Source: Pseudomonas alkylphenolica (GTDB lineage Bacteria; Pseudomonadota; Gammaproteobacteria; Pseudomonadales; Pseudomonadaceae). From it: DNA of 64,000 bases. The position numbers were made by a program, and so were the translations under genes. Within the stretch, counting starts at the first letter, position 1, and each line of letters begins with the position of its first letter. Location: NCBI RefSeq assembly GCF_016009175.1, contig NZ_JADUCM010000007.1:1-64000 (forward strand), read 5' to 3'. This document shows, in pieces, positions 55,250 to 64,000 of this stretch. Under the pieces are notes generated by a model. The model saw only the letters and a program-made list of their open reading frames with translations, searched no databases and had not been told where the DNA came from.

Positions 55250-57961
55250 TCAACAATACCAGGGCGCCTTCCCTGTCTTGTGACCATAGCGCTCCAGCGC
55301 CTGATCCAGCACCCGTCGCTCCATGCCGCCCTGAACCACCAGGCTGTGCAGACTGGCCAGCACGATACTGAAGCGGTCCACCTCGAAGAAGCGCCGCAGC
55401 TGCTGGCGGGTATCACTGCGACCAAATCCGTCCGTACCCAGGGTGACGTAAGGCGCCTGCACATACTCGGCAATCAGCTGCGGCCAGGCACGCACGTAAT
55501 CCGTGGCAGCAATGACCGGTTCGTTTCCGGCCAGGCAACGCTGAACATGGCTGAGGGTGTCTCTGTCCAGGCCCAGTCGAGCGGCGCGCTGACCATCCCG
55601 CGCCTCACGTGCCAGCTCGCTGAAACTGGTGACGCTGAACACTTGGCTATCGATGTGCCAGTCGCTTGCCAGCAATTCGCTAGCGGCGATGACCTCACGC
55701 AGGATCGCCCCCGAACCCAGCAAACGCACCCGTCCTCGTGCATCGACCACCTGCTGCTGCACATAGCAGTACATACCGCGTAACACCTCTTCATGGACCT
55801 GCGCAGGCAGGGACGGTTGTGGATAGTTTTCATTCATCAGCGCCACGTAATGGAACTCGTCATGCTGCTCGGTGAGCATGCGCCGGGCCGCATGCTCGAG
55901 AATCACCGCCAGCTCACCGGCAAAGCACGGCTCCCAGGCGCGGCAGTTGGGGACCATGGCAGCCATCACCAGGCTCGAACCATCCTGGTGCTGCAACCCT
56001 TCCCCACCCAGGGTGGTACGCCCGGCCGTGGCACCGAGCAGCAAACCGCGGGCACGCTGGTCGGCTGCGGCCCAGATCAGGTCGCCGACGCGTTGAAAGC
56101 CAAACATTGAGTAATAGATGTACACCGGCAGCATCGGCTCACCGTGCACGACGTAAGAAGTGGCGGCGGCAACCCAGGAGGAGATCGCCCCCGCCTCGGT
56201 TATGCCCTCTTCAAGCAATTGCCCATCGCGCGCTTCCTTGTAGGACAGCAGCGAGCCGGCATCTTCCGGCTCATAGCACTGCCCCTGAGGCGAATAGATA
56301 CCGATCTGACGGAACAGGCTGGCCATGCCGAAGGTGCGCGCCTCGTCCGCCACAATCGGCACCACACGCGGCCCCAGGTGCGGCGCCTTGAGCCAGGCGC
56401 CAAGCATGCGTACGGCGGCCATGGTGGTGGACATTTCCTTGCCTTCGGCCTGCAAGGCAAATCGTCCCATGTCTTCCACAGCAGGCACCGGGATCGGGCG
56501 CACGTCGGCACGCCGTGCTGGCAAAGGCCCGCCGAGCGTCGCACGGCGCTCGCGTAGATAGCGCAGCTCGGGGCTGTCTTCGGCCGGGCGATAGAACTGC
56601 AGCTGCTCGACCTGGGTGTCACTCAGCGGCAGGTGAAAGCGGTCACGAAACGCCAGCAACGCCTGGACGTCGAGCTTTTTCGCCTGGTGCGCGGTCATAC
56701 GCGATTCACCGGCAGCGCTCATGCCGTAGCCTTTTTTGGTCTTGGCCAGGATCACTGTCGGCCGCCCGCTGCAGGCCTTGGCAGCCGCAAAGGCAGCATA
56801 CAGTTTGCGAAAATCGTGCCCCCCGCGCTTGAGCGCGTTGATCTCCGTCGAACTCATGTGTTCGACCAGTTTCTGCAAGGCCGGCTGCTGATTGAAAAAG
56901 TGTTCGAGGTTATAGGTGCCATCTTTGGCGCCGAGGTTCTGAAATTGCCCATCCGGTGTGGCCGCCAGCTGGCGCAACAACACGTGCTCGGTATCGCGGG
57001 CGAACAAGGCATCCCATTCCGAGCCCCACAGCACTTTGATCACGTTCCAGCCAGCACCGCTGAACAGGGCTTCGAGTTCCTGAATGATCTGGCCATTGCC
57101 GCGCACCGGACCGTCCAGGCGCTGCAGGTTGCAGTTGATGACAAAGGTGAGGTTATCCAGCTGCTCACGAGCGGCCAGGGTCAACCCGGCGATCGACTCC
57201 GGCTCATCCATCTCGCCGTCGCCAAACACGCCCCACACATGCCGTGCGCCAGTGTCGAGCAACTGCCGGTGGTGCAGGTAGCGCATGAACCGCGCCTGGT
57301 AAATCGCGTTGAGCGGGCCGATCCCCATGGAACCGGTCGGAAATTGCCAGAAGTCAGGCATCAACCAAGGGTGTGGATACGAGCTCAGGCCGTTGCCCGA
57401 CACCTCCTGACGGTAACTGGCGAGCTGCTCTTCACTCAGCCGGCCTTCAAGAAAGGCCCGCGCGTAAACACCCGGCGCCGAATGCGGCTGGAAGAACACC
57501 AGGTCGGCCGTTCGCTGCTCGCCCCCGGACTCGCCACGAAAGAAATGCTGGAAACCGACCTCGAAAATTTCCGCTGCCGAGGCATAGCTGGCAATATGCC
57601 CGCCCAGGTCGCCATACGCCTGGTTGGCCCGCATGACCATGGCCAAGGCATTCCAGCGCAGCAGGCTGGTGATCCGCTCTTCCAGCTCCAGGTCGCCGGG
57701 ATAGGCGCCCTGCTGCTCTACCGATAACGTGTTGCGGTATGCCGAGAAAGGCTGTGCACCGCGCTCCACACCCAATTCCCGGGCGTGCGCCTCAAGCTGT
57801 TCGAGGAGAAAACGCGCGCGCTGCGGGCCACAGTGCTGCAGGGTCGACTCCAGCGCCTCCAGCCACTCGGCGGTTTCGCCCGGGTCGCTATCGACCTCGG
57901 GCGCGTCTCCCGGGCGTCGTGGAACGCTATCTCCCGACACAAGGCTCATCGTTGCCACCAT
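55250..57961 (-). CDS. mdeB: 2-Oxobutyrate dehydrogenase E1 MdeB (AceE paralogue)
   Basis: This 903-residue thiamine-diphosphate enzyme is of the homodimeric AceE type. It has the TPP motif GVFGDGEMDEPES (about 244-256) with FVINCNLQRLDGPVRGN, the PDH N-terminal EVGFQHFFRG, and the transketolase-like region YIYYSMFGFQRVGDL. P. putida MdeB is known to decarboxylate 2-oxobutyrate from methionine breakdown. It lies 25 bases downstream of mdeA. No E2 or E3 gene is adjacent, so partners must come from elsewhere. It could alternatively act as a second pyruvate E1. Confidence 0.88.
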   Translation of the reverse strand: MVATMSLVSGDSVPRRPGDAPEVDSDPGETAEWLEALESTLQHCGPQRARFLLEQLEAHARELGVERGAQPFSAYRNTLSVEQQGAYPGDLELEERITSLLRWNALAMVMRANQAYGDLGGHIASYASAAEIFEVGFQHFFRGESGGEQRTADLVFFQPHSAPGVYARAFLEGRLSEEQLASYRQEVSGNGLSSYPHPWLMPDFWQFPTGSMGIGPLNAIYQARFMRYLHHRQLLDTGARHVWGVFGDGEMDEPESIAGLTLAAREQLDNLTFVINCNLQRLDGPVRGNGQIIQELEALFSGAGWNVIKVLWGSEWDALFARDTEHVLLRQLAATPDGQFQNLGAKDGTYNLEHFFNQQPALQKLVEHMSSTEINALKRGGHDFRKLYAAFAAAKACSGRPTVILAKTKKGYGMSAAGESRMTAHQAKKLDVQALLAFRDRFHLPLSDTQVEQLQFYRPAEDSPELRYLRERRATLGGPLPARRADVRPIPVPAVEDMGRFALQAEGKEMSTTMAAVRMLGAWLKAPHLGPRVVPIVADEARTFGMASLFRQIGIYSPQGQCYEPEDAGSLLSYKEARDGQLLEEGITEAGAISSWVAAATSYVVHGEPMLPVYIYYSMFGFQRVGDLIWAAADQRARGLLLGATAGRTTLGGEGLQHQDGSSLVMAAMVPNCRAWEPCFAGELAVILEHAARRMLTEQHDEFHYVALMNENYPQPSLPAQVHEEVLRGMYCYVQQQVVDARGRVRLLGSGAILREVIAASELLASDWHIDSQVFSVTSFSELAREARDGQRAARLGLDRDTLSHVQRCLAGNEPVIAATDYVRAWPQLIAEYVQAPYVTLGTDGFGRSDTRQQLRRFFEVDRFSIVLASLHSLVVQGGMERRVLDQALERYGHKTGKAPWYC

Positions 57962-57986
57962 TGCGTTGACCTCTTCCGTGAGCAGT

Positions 57987-59183
57987 TCAGGCGCAGGCGT
58001 TCAGGGCCTGCTCGATGTCGGCCAGCAGATCGTCGATATCTTCAAGACCTACCGACAGCCTGACCAACCCTTCAGAAATGCCATACCGGGCGCGCTCCTG
58101 CGGGGTATAGCTGGAGTGGGTCATGCTCGCCGGGTGCTGGGCCAGAGATTCGGCATCTCCAAGGCTCACCGCCCTGCTGAACAACTGCAGGGCATTCATG
58201 AAGCGCCGTCCGGCACCGATACCGCCCTTGAGCTCGAAAGCGATCATGCCGCCAGGCAAGCGCATCTGCCGCCGGGCCAGCTCGAACTGAGCGAAGCCGG
58301 GCAAGCCGGGATAGTTGATCAGCTCCACGGCCGGGTGCTGCTGCAAGTACTCGGCAATTGCCTGGGCGTTGCTGCAGTGGCGATCCATGCGCAGGTTCAG
58401 AGTTTTCATCCCGCGCATCAGCAGCGCGGCATCTTGCGGCGACATCACCGCGCCGGTCATGTCCTTGAGCCCTTCAAGCCTCACCCGGTCCACCAGTGCC
58501 TGGCGCCCCACCACCAACCCGGCAGTGATATCGCCGTGGCCGCTCAGGTACTTGGTCGCCGAATGCACCACCAGGTCGGCACCCAGTTCCAGCGGGCGTT
58601 GCAGGTAAGGCGTGCAGTAAGTGTTGTCGACCACCACAGTAATATCGCGCTGATGGGCAATCTTCGCCACTGCGGCGATGTCGGCCATCTGCATGTTGGG
58701 GTTGGCCGGGGTTTCGAAGTAGATCACCTTGGTTTGCGCGCTGATCGCAGCCTCCAGGGCCTGCAGGTCGGTCATGTCGACATGCCGGACCTTGACCCCG
58801 AACTCGCCGATGCCGTGATGCAGGAAAGCGAAGGTACAGCCGTAAAGCGTTCGGCCGACCAGCACTTCGTCGCCCGGCCGCAGCAGCGTCCACAGGGTGG
58901 CCGTAATCGCCCCCATCCCTGAGGCCAGCGCCAATCCCGCTTCAGCGCCCTCAAGTGACGCTATTCGGGTTTCCAGCAGCGCCAGCGTGGGGTTGGAAAT
59001 GCGCGTATAGAAATGCCCGCCTGCCTCACCGGCAAAGCAGGCGGCACCGTATTCAACCGTAGGAAACGCGAAGGTGGCGGTTTGATAGACCGGCGGAACC
59101 AGTGAGCCTTGATGGCTCAACGGGTCGTAGCCGTGGTGAATGGCACGGGTAGCAAAACCTGAATCCTTGGTGGAGCCGCTCAT
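57987..59183 (-). CDS. mdeA: L-methionine gamma-lyase MdeA
   Basis: This 398-residue PLP enzyme of the Cys/Met metabolism family splits methionine into methanethiol, ammonia and 2-oxobutyrate. The length equals that of the P. putida enzyme. The lyase-specific Cys116 lies in TLYGCTFAF with Tyr114, and the PLP Lys is in SATKYLSGHGD (about 211). These residues favour gamma-lyase over cystathionine enzymes. It is transcribed with mdeB and diverges from mdeR; an AAGAGG site precedes the ATG. Confidence 0.95.
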   Translation of the reverse strand: MSGSTKDSGFATRAIHHGYDPLSHQGSLVPPVYQTATFAFPTVEYGAACFAGEAGGHFYTRISNPTLALLETRIASLEGAEAGLALASGMGAITATLWTLLRPGDEVLVGRTLYGCTFAFLHHGIGEFGVKVRHVDMTDLQALEAAISAQTKVIYFETPANPNMQMADIAAVAKIAHQRDITVVVDNTYCTPYLQRPLELGADLVVHSATKYLSGHGDITAGLVVGRQALVDRVRLEGLKDMTGAVMSPQDAALLMRGMKTLNLRMDRHCSNAQAIAEYLQQHPAVELINYPGLPGFAQFELARRQMRLPGGMIAFELKGGIGAGRRFMNALQLFSRAVSLGDAESLAQHPASMTHSSYTPQERARYGISEGLVRLSVGLEDIDDLLADIEQALNACA

Positions 59184-59197
59184 GACAACAGCCTCTT

Positions 59198-59268
59198 GTG
59201 GTTTGTTATAAGCTTATGCCACTGAGGTGCTGATTTTTTTCCAAATGTAACCACCGTCTTCGATGGTT
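59198..59268. promoter_or_regulatory. Candidate MdeR operators in the mdeA-mdeR intergenic region
   Basis: GTGG-N6-ATAAGCTTAT-G-CCAC (59198-59222) contains a 10-bp palindrome overlapping a minus-strand TATAAC box for mdeA. AACCA (59249-59253) and TGGTT (59264-59268) form a second inverted repeat. Lrp-type regulators bind imperfect palindromes of about 15 bp, so these are plausible sites. Confidence 0.4.
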
Positions 59269-59310
59269 ATTGACATAAAAACAATGAATTCAGGCCACGG
59301 AGGGCAAAAC

Positions 59311-59790
59311 ATGCCTGCCGCCATCGACCGTACCGACCGCGCCCTGCTGGGTGCCCTGCAGAACAACGCCCGACTGACCGTTTCCGAGCTGGCCGACAGC
59401 GTCGCACTGACCACTTCACCGTGCTGGCGGCGGGTCAAGTTGCTCGAAGAGAACGGCTATATCACCGGCTACCAGGCCATCCTTTCGCCCAAGGCGCTGG
59501 GCTTTGGTGTGACAGCCTTTGTCAGCATCATGATGGACTCCCACTCCAAGGACATGGCCCGCGCGTTCGAACAGCGTCTGATGGAAATCCCCGAGATTGT
59601 TGCTTGCCACAACATCTCCGGACGTTACGACTTCCTGCTGGAGGTACTGGCGAGGGACCTGGAGTCGTTTGGCGAATTCGCCCGGGAGGTGTTGCAGACG
59701 TTGCCGGGGGTGAAGGAAATCTATTCGAGTTTTTCGTTCAAGGCGGTGAAGGAGAAGCGGGTGATTCCGGTGTCGGAAAAACATATCTGA
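59311..59790 (+). CDS. mdeR: Lrp/AsnC-family regulator MdeR
   Basis: The 159-residue product has an N-terminal HTH (DRTDRALLGALQNNARLTVSELADSVALTTSPCWRRVKLLEENG, about 5-50) and a C-terminal RAM ligand-binding domain (about 60-150). In P. putida, MdeR activates mdeAB. I chose ATG at 59311 because GGAGG lies about 8 bases upstream; the frame is open to 59263 but without such a site. Confidence 0.92.
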   Translation: MPAAIDRTDRALLGALQNNARLTVSELADSVALTTSPCWRRVKLLEENGYITGYQAILSPKALGFGVTAFVSIMMDSHSKDMARAFEQRLMEIPEIVACHNISGRYDFLLEVLARDLESFGEFAREVLQTLPGVKEIYSSFSFKAVKEKRVIPVSEKHI

Positions 59791-59804
59791 CCCGGCTCCC
59801 ACAC

Positions 59805-59838
59805 AACAAAAAGCCCCACCGCAGTGAGGCTTTTTGTT
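59805..59838. terminator. Terminator between mdeR and cysNC
   Basis: AACAAAAAGCC and GGCTTTTTGTT form an inverted repeat with A/T tracts on both sides. It serves convergent mdeR (+) and cysNC (-). Confidence 0.85.
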
Positions 59839-59850
59839 CAACCGTAACGC

Positions 59851-61752
59851 TTAGATCGCGCCACGCTTGCGCAGCAGCTCCAGCACCTGCTTGACGCCGT
59901 CTTCCAGACTGACGTTCTGGGTATCCACCACCAGATCGGCATCCAGCGGAACGTCATACGGGAAGCTTTCGCCCGGGATGTTGTCGCCACCGGCAGCGTA
60001 CAGGCCCTGTGGATCACGCTCACGGCAGGCCATAGGCGAAGCCTGGACGTAAACGGTGATCAAGCGCTCCTTGCCGATCAGCGCCTTGGCCTGCTCACGG
60101 CCTTCGGCATCCGGGGCAACAAACGCGGCCAGGGTCAGCAGGCCGGCTTCGTTGAACTGACGGGCAACGTGCGCGGCACGACGCCAGTTCTCGGTGCGGC
60201 CGGCACGGTCCTGGGGCAGACCCTTGTTCAGGTCGTGACGCAGGTTCTGGCCATCCAGCACATAGACCGCACGCCCCATGTCGAACAGCTTGCGCTCAAC
60301 GGCATAGGCCAGGGTGCTCTTGCCGGCGCCCGACAGGCCGCTGAACAGCACGGTGGCTGGCTGCTGGCCGAAGCGCAGGGCACGCTCTTCGGTAGCCACG
60401 TGGGCCAGCTTACCGTGCTGGCCGATGGTACCGTGCGGTACAACCGGTGGCGCGATGATCATGCCGGCGCCTACGGTGCCGTTGGTCAGGCGGTCGATGA
60501 CGATGAACGCACCGGTGGTGCGGTTGCTGTCATAGCCGTCCAGCGCGATCGGGGCGTCGAGGCTGACCTTGACCTTGCCGATCTCGTTCAGTTGCAAGGC
60601 ACTGGCAGCACCCTGCTCCAGAGTGTTCACATCGACCTTGTGGGCGATGCTGGCAATCGAACCCGGCACGTAGCTGGTGGCGCGCTTGATGTCGTACTTC
60701 TTGCCCGGCAGCATCGGCTCTTCAGCCATCCACACCAGCATGGCATCGAACTGATCGGTTACCGGCGGAACGTTGTCGGCATGCACCAGCAGGTCGCCAC
60801 GGGAGATGTCGATCTCGTCTTCCATGGTCAGGGTCACTGCCTGGCCAGGGCCGGCGTTCTCCAGTTCACCTTCGAAGGTGACGATGGACTTGACCCGGCT
60901 GCTCTTGCCCGACGGCAGCACAACGATTTCGTCGCCCTTGTGCACCACGCCGCTGGCCAGGGTGCCGGCGAAACCGCGGAAGTTCAGGTTCGGACGGTTA
61001 ACGTACTGCACCGGGAAGCGCAGGTCGGTGAAGTTGCGGTCGGCCGCCACTTCCACAGTCTCGAGGATTTCCATCAGCGCAGGGCCGGTGTACCACGGCG
61101 AACGCTCGCTGCGGTTGACCACGTTGTCGCCCTTGAGGGCCGACATCGGCACGAAGTGCAGGCTGCTCGGCGCCATGTTGATGGCTTCGGCAAACTTCAG
61201 GTAGTCGGCCTTGATGCTCTCGAACACACTTTCGTCAAAGCCTTTGAGGTCCATCTTGTTGACGGCGACGACGATGTGCTTGATGCCCAGCAGCGAAGCA
61301 ATGTAGCTGTGGCGACGGGTCTGGGTCTGTACGCCGTAACGGGCATCAACCAGGATGATCGCCAGGTCGCAGGTCGACGCACCGGTTGCCATGTTGCGGG
61401 TGTACTGCTCGTGGCCCGGGGTGTCGGCGATGATGAACTTGCGCTTGGCAGTGGAGAAATAGCGGTATGCGACATCGATGGTGATGCCCTGCTCGCGCTC
61501 GGCCTGCAGGCCGTCTACCAACAATGCCAGGTCGATGTCGTCACCGGTGGTGCCGACTTTCTTCGAATCGCGGGTGATGGCTTCCAGATGATCTTCGTAG
61601 ATCATCTTCGAGTCGTGCAGCAGGCGCCCGATCAGGGTGCTCTTGCCGTCATCGACGTTACCGCAGGTCAGGAAGCGCAGCAGTTCTTTACGTTCGTGCT
61701 GGGCCAGGTAAGCGAGGATGTCCTCGCTGATCAGATCAGATTGGTGCGACAT
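59851..61752 (-). CDS. cysNC: Sulfate adenylyltransferase subunit 1 / APS kinase CysNC
   Basis: This 633-residue bifunctional protein has an EF-Tu-like GTPase half with P-loop [10 protein letters not shown] (about 30-39), DTPGHEQYT and NKMD. Its APS-kinase half (about 455-633) has P-loop [10 protein letters not shown] and DGQNLRHDL. With CysD it activates sulfate to APS using GTP, then phosphorylates it to PAPS. It lies 14 bases after cysD. Confidence 0.97.
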   Translation of the reverse strand: MSHQSDLISEDILAYLAQHERKELLRFLTCGNVDDGKSTLIGRLLHDSKMIYEDHLEAITRDSKKVGTTGDDIDLALLVDGLQAEREQGITIDVAYRYFSTAKRKFIIADTPGHEQYTRNMATGASTCDLAIILVDARYGVQTQTRRHSYIASLLGIKHIVVAVNKMDLKGFDESVFESIKADYLKFAEAINMAPSSLHFVPMSALKGDNVVNRSERSPWYTGPALMEILETVEVAADRNFTDLRFPVQYVNRPNLNFRGFAGTLASGVVHKGDEIVVLPSGKSSRVKSIVTFEGELENAGPGQAVTLTMEDEIDISRGDLLVHADNVPPVTDQFDAMLVWMAEEPMLPGKKYDIKRATSYVPGSIASIAHKVDVNTLEQGAASALQLNEIGKVKVSLDAPIALDGYDSNRTTGAFIVIDRLTNGTVGAGMIIAPPVVPHGTIGQHGKLAHVATEERALRFGQQPATVLFSGLSGAGKSTLAYAVERKLFDMGRAVYVLDGQNLRHDLNKGLPQDRAGRTENWRRAAHVARQFNEAGLLTLAAFVAPDAEGREQAKALIGKERLITVYVQASPMACRERDPQGLYAAGGDNIPGESFPYDVPLDADLVVDTQNVSLEDGVKQVLELLRKRGAI

Positions 61753-61766
61753 GAAGAGACCCTAAC

Positions 61767-62684
61767 TTAGAAATAGCCCTGACGTTTTTTGTCTTCCATG
61801 GAGCCTGCGCCATCGTGGTCGATGACACGGCCCTGGCGCTCGGAAGTGCGGGTCAGGAGCATTTCCTGGATGATGTCGGTGAGGCTTTCAGCCTCGGACT
61901 CCACCGCACCCGTCAACGGGTAGCAGCCAAGGGTACGGAAGCGCACTTTCTTTTTGACGATGCGGGCTTTTTCTTCATCCGAGAGGTGCTCGAGGATGCG
62001 CTCGTCGTCAATCATGATCAGGGTGCCGTTCTTCTCGATCACTTCACGTTCGGCAGCGAAGTACAGCGGCACGATCGGGATGCCTTCGAGGTAGATGTAC
62101 TGCCAGATGTCCAGCTCGGTCCAGTTCGACAGCGGGAACACGCGAATCGATTCGCCCTTGTTGACCTTGCCGTTATAGACGTTCCACAGCTCTGGGCGCT
62201 GGTTCTTCGGGTCCCAGCGGTGCTTGCTGTCACGGAACGAATAGACACGCTCCTTGGCCCGCGACTTCTCTTCGTCGCGACGCGCGCCACCAAAGGCGGC
62301 ATCGAAGCCGTACTTGTCGAGCGCCTGCTTGAGGCCCTCGGTCTTCATGATGTCGGTGTGCTTGGCGCTGCCGTGGGTGAACGGGTTGATGCCCTGGGCG
62401 ACGCCGTCCGGGTTCACGTGAGTGATCAGCTCCAGGCCCATTTCCTCGACCATCTTGTCGCGGAAGCTGTACATCTCCTGGAATTTCCACTGGGTGTCGA
62501 CGTGCATCACCGGGAACGGCAGCTTGCCCGGGAAGAAGGCCTTGCGTGCCAGGTGCAGCATCACGGCCGAATCCTTGCCGATCGAGTACAGCATCACCGG
62601 GTTATCGAACTCGGCGGCCACCTCACGAATGATGTGGATGCTCTCCGCCTCCAACTGTTTCAAATGCGTCAGTTTGTCGACCAT
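61767..62684 (-). CDS. cysD: Sulfate adenylyltransferase subunit 2 CysD
   Basis: This 305-residue enzyme of the PAPS-reductase-like ATP pyrophosphatase fold has the PP-loop [13 protein letters not shown] (about 35-47). [11 protein letters not shown] and [17 protein letters not shown] follow. It forms the catalytic ATP sulfurylase with CysN. The 62685-62819 interval upstream holds the promoter region, but I could not fix hexamers. Confidence 0.98.
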   Translation of the reverse strand: MVDKLTHLKQLEAESIHIIREVAAEFDNPVMLYSIGKDSAVMLHLARKAFFPGKLPFPVMHVDTQWKFQEMYSFRDKMVEEMGLELITHVNPDGVAQGINPFTHGSAKHTDIMKTEGLKQALDKYGFDAAFGGARRDEEKSRAKERVYSFRDSKHRWDPKNQRPELWNVYNGKVNKGESIRVFPLSNWTELDIWQYIYLEGIPIVPLYFAAEREVIEKNGTLIMIDDERILEHLSDEEKARIVKKKVRFRTLGCYPLTGAVESEAESLTDIIQEMLLTRTSERQGRVIDHDGAGSMEDKKRQGYF

Positions 62685-62819
62685 GGCTACTCACGGAAAT
62701 ACGATCTTATGGACGGCCAGCGGGCCGTGTTCGAGCGGGCCACTTTATCACAGCACTCGATTCTATTTAGGCGGCCAACTAGAACGAAACAGTATAAGAA
62801 TATGCCCTGCCGTTTTAGC

Positions 62820-63578
62820 TCAAATCGGGTTCGGGCAATCGATGAACAGGTGCTCCAGGGCAAAGCGCCGCGCCAGGTAATCGCCCAGCGCCTGGACGCC
62901 GTATCGTTCGGTGGCATGGTGACCGGCGGCAATGAAGCTGATGCCGTTTTCCCGGGCGCTGTGGAAGGTCTGCTCGGAGGCCTCGCCACTGAGGAACAGG
63001 TCAACCCCGGCGGCATTTGCCTGGTCGATATAGCCCTGGCCGCCGCCGGTGCACCAGCCGACACGGCGAATGATCTGCTCGCCCTCGATCAGCAAGGGCT
63101 CACGGCCCATGGCTTCCTGCACCTTGCGGGCAAAGTCGCGTGCCGACATCGGCTCGGCCAGCGACCCGACCAGGCCGACCACTCGCAGGTTGTCCGGGTC
63201 CAGCGGGCCTTCGACGGTGATATCGAGCTGGCGCGCCAGCTGTACGTTGTTGCCGACCTCAGGGTGCAGGTCCAGCGGCAGATGGAAGGCCAGCAGGCTC
63301 ACATCGTTTTTCAGCAGCGTCTTCAGCCGGCGCTGCTTCATGCCGGTGATGCAGGGGTTTTCGCCTTTCCAGAAATAACCGTGGTGGACCAGCACCAGGT
63401 CAGCATTCGCCTCTACCGCCGCGTCCAGCAATGCCTGGCTGGCAGTCACGCCGCTAACGATACGGGTGACCTGTGGACGACCCTCGACCTGAAGGCCGTT
63501 GGGGCAGTAATCCTGGATTTTTGCGCTGCCAAGGTAGCGTTCGGCTTCCTCGACCAGGGTGCTCAGGGCAACAGCCAT
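62820..63578 (-). CDS. Nif3-like / YbgI family metal-binding protein
   Basis: This 252-residue protein has the dinuclear-metal site motifs VLVHHGYFWKGEN (about 64-76), HLPLDLHPEVGNN (about 98-110) and FIAAGHHATERYG (about 215-227), with conserved His, Asp and Glu. YbgI/Nif3 proteins are linked to GTP cyclohydrolase-like folds but their reaction is uncertain. ATG at 63578 has AGGAG about 7 bases upstream. It diverges from algW. Confidence 0.93.
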   Translation of the reverse strand: MAVALSTLVEEAERYLGSAKIQDYCPNGLQVEGRPQVTRIVSGVTASQALLDAAVEANADLVLVHHGYFWKGENPCITGMKQRRLKTLLKNDVSLLAFHLPLDLHPEVGNNVQLARQLDITVEGPLDPDNLRVVGLVGSLAEPMSARDFARKVQEAMGREPLLIEGEQIIRRVGWCTGGGQGYIDQANAAGVDLFLSGEASEQTFHSARENGISFIAAGHHATERYGVQALGDYLARRFALEHLFIDCPNPI

Positions 63579-63816
63579 GAAAAGACTCCTCAAAACAGCA
63601 GTTCAGTGCGGCGCAAGGCCCCGTATAATGACCGCCATTATGGGCCGTCGCCGGGTTTGGGGAAACCGACGGCAGATGCCTGGGGGCCGGGTCGCTATTT
63701 GTTTAGCCTGCGTAACGATTTAACTGTTTGTGCACATCCTGTGCCGCAGTATGATCGCGCGCGCTCTACGCTCCCACGCACCCGACGGCCCTCTGCCCAC
63801 TCCCAGGACTCGTTCA

Positions 63817-64000
63817 ATGTTCAAGGCTTTGCGTTACTTTGGCTGGCCGCTGCTGGTCGGCGTGCTGATCGCCCTGTTGATCATCCAGCGCTTTCCACAA
63901 TGGGTCGGCCTGCCCAGCCAGGACGTCAACCTGCAACAAGCACCGCAAACCACGCGGATCATGCAGGGCCCGGTGTCATACGCCGATGCCGTGACCATCG
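63817..64000 (+). CDS. algW: Periplasmic serine protease AlgW (DegS-like), 5' part only
   Basis: The first 61 codons are present and the gene runs off the window. They show an N-terminal membrane anchor (GWPLLVGVLIALLIIQ, about 9-24) and the segment GPVSYADAV that begins the trypsin-like domain. AlgW cleaves MucA in Pseudomonas and releases AlgU. AGGA lies about 8 bases before the ATG. A TATAAT box at 63624-63629 is a candidate upstream promoter element with a weak -35. Confidence 0.9.
   Translation, partial: MFKALRYFGWPLLVGVLIALLIIQRFPQWVGLPSQDVNLQQAPQTTRIMQGPVSYADAVTI

Overview
The window looks like the chromosome of a Pseudomonas, most likely of the P. putida group or a close relative. 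The evidence is high G+C coding sequence, a gene order that I recall as closely matching P. aeruginosa PAO1 from groEL through the dcw cluster to algW, short palindromes with the P. putida-type REP core (a GGGAGCGGG arm followed by TTTACCCGCGAA), and an mdeRAB methionine-degradation cluster of the P. putida type. No tRNA, CRISPR array, transposase or prophage gene was seen. About 62 protein genes and one RNA gene (rnpB) are supported; the last gene (algW) runs off the right edge.

Layout. Positions 1-800 are non-coding and hold a long imperfect inverted repeat around a GATCAA hexamer tract, then the groESL terminator. Positions 800-9900 hold groES-groEL, fxsA, a HugZ-like gene, a DUF481 outer-membrane protein, an alkyltransferase-like protein, ampG, an MdfA-like exporter and a small MscS channel. 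Positions 9985-20663 hold yajQ, a panE-like reductase, an orphan sensor kinase, a PduO-type cobalamin adenosyltransferase, a Nudix/ThiE-like fusion, a GST, argJ, secA and dciA. Positions 20722-38499 are a complete dcw cluster on the minus strand: mraZ-rsmH-ftsL-ftsI-murE-murF-mraY-murD-ftsW-murG-murC-ddlB-ftsQ-ftsA-ftsZ-lpxC. Most junctions overlap by 1-11 bases or are separated by a few bases. A strong promoter with three 10-bp-spaced MraZ-type boxes precedes mraZ.

Positions 38807-44528 hold rnpB, rsmI, the divergent lpoA-yraN-diaA-dolP-like group, a small lipoprotein and sspB. Then come sspA, the cytochrome bc1 operon petABC, and rpsI-rplM. Positions 49226-55194 hold a Tas-type aldo/keto reductase, a GlxA/AraC-type regulator, zapE, trpS, an alpha/beta hydrolase and zapG. 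Positions 55250-59790 are mdeB-mdeA with divergent mdeR, lying between zapG and cysNC/cysD. The window closes with a Nif3-like gene and the 5' part of algW.

How the genes work together. The core is housekeeping: protein folding and export (GroESL, SecA), peptidoglycan precursor synthesis and division (dcw, LpoA, ZapE, ZapG, AmpG recycling), lipid A commitment (LpxC), respiration (bc1) and translation (L13, S9, TrpS, RNase P). The accessory part most worth attention is sulfur-related: methionine is split by MdeA, 2-oxobutyrate is oxidised by an MdeB E1, and this cluster sits beside sulfate activation (CysD/CysNC). I did not find a convincing undescribed defence or mobile system. The best unexplained sequence is the inverted-repeat element at 141-627.
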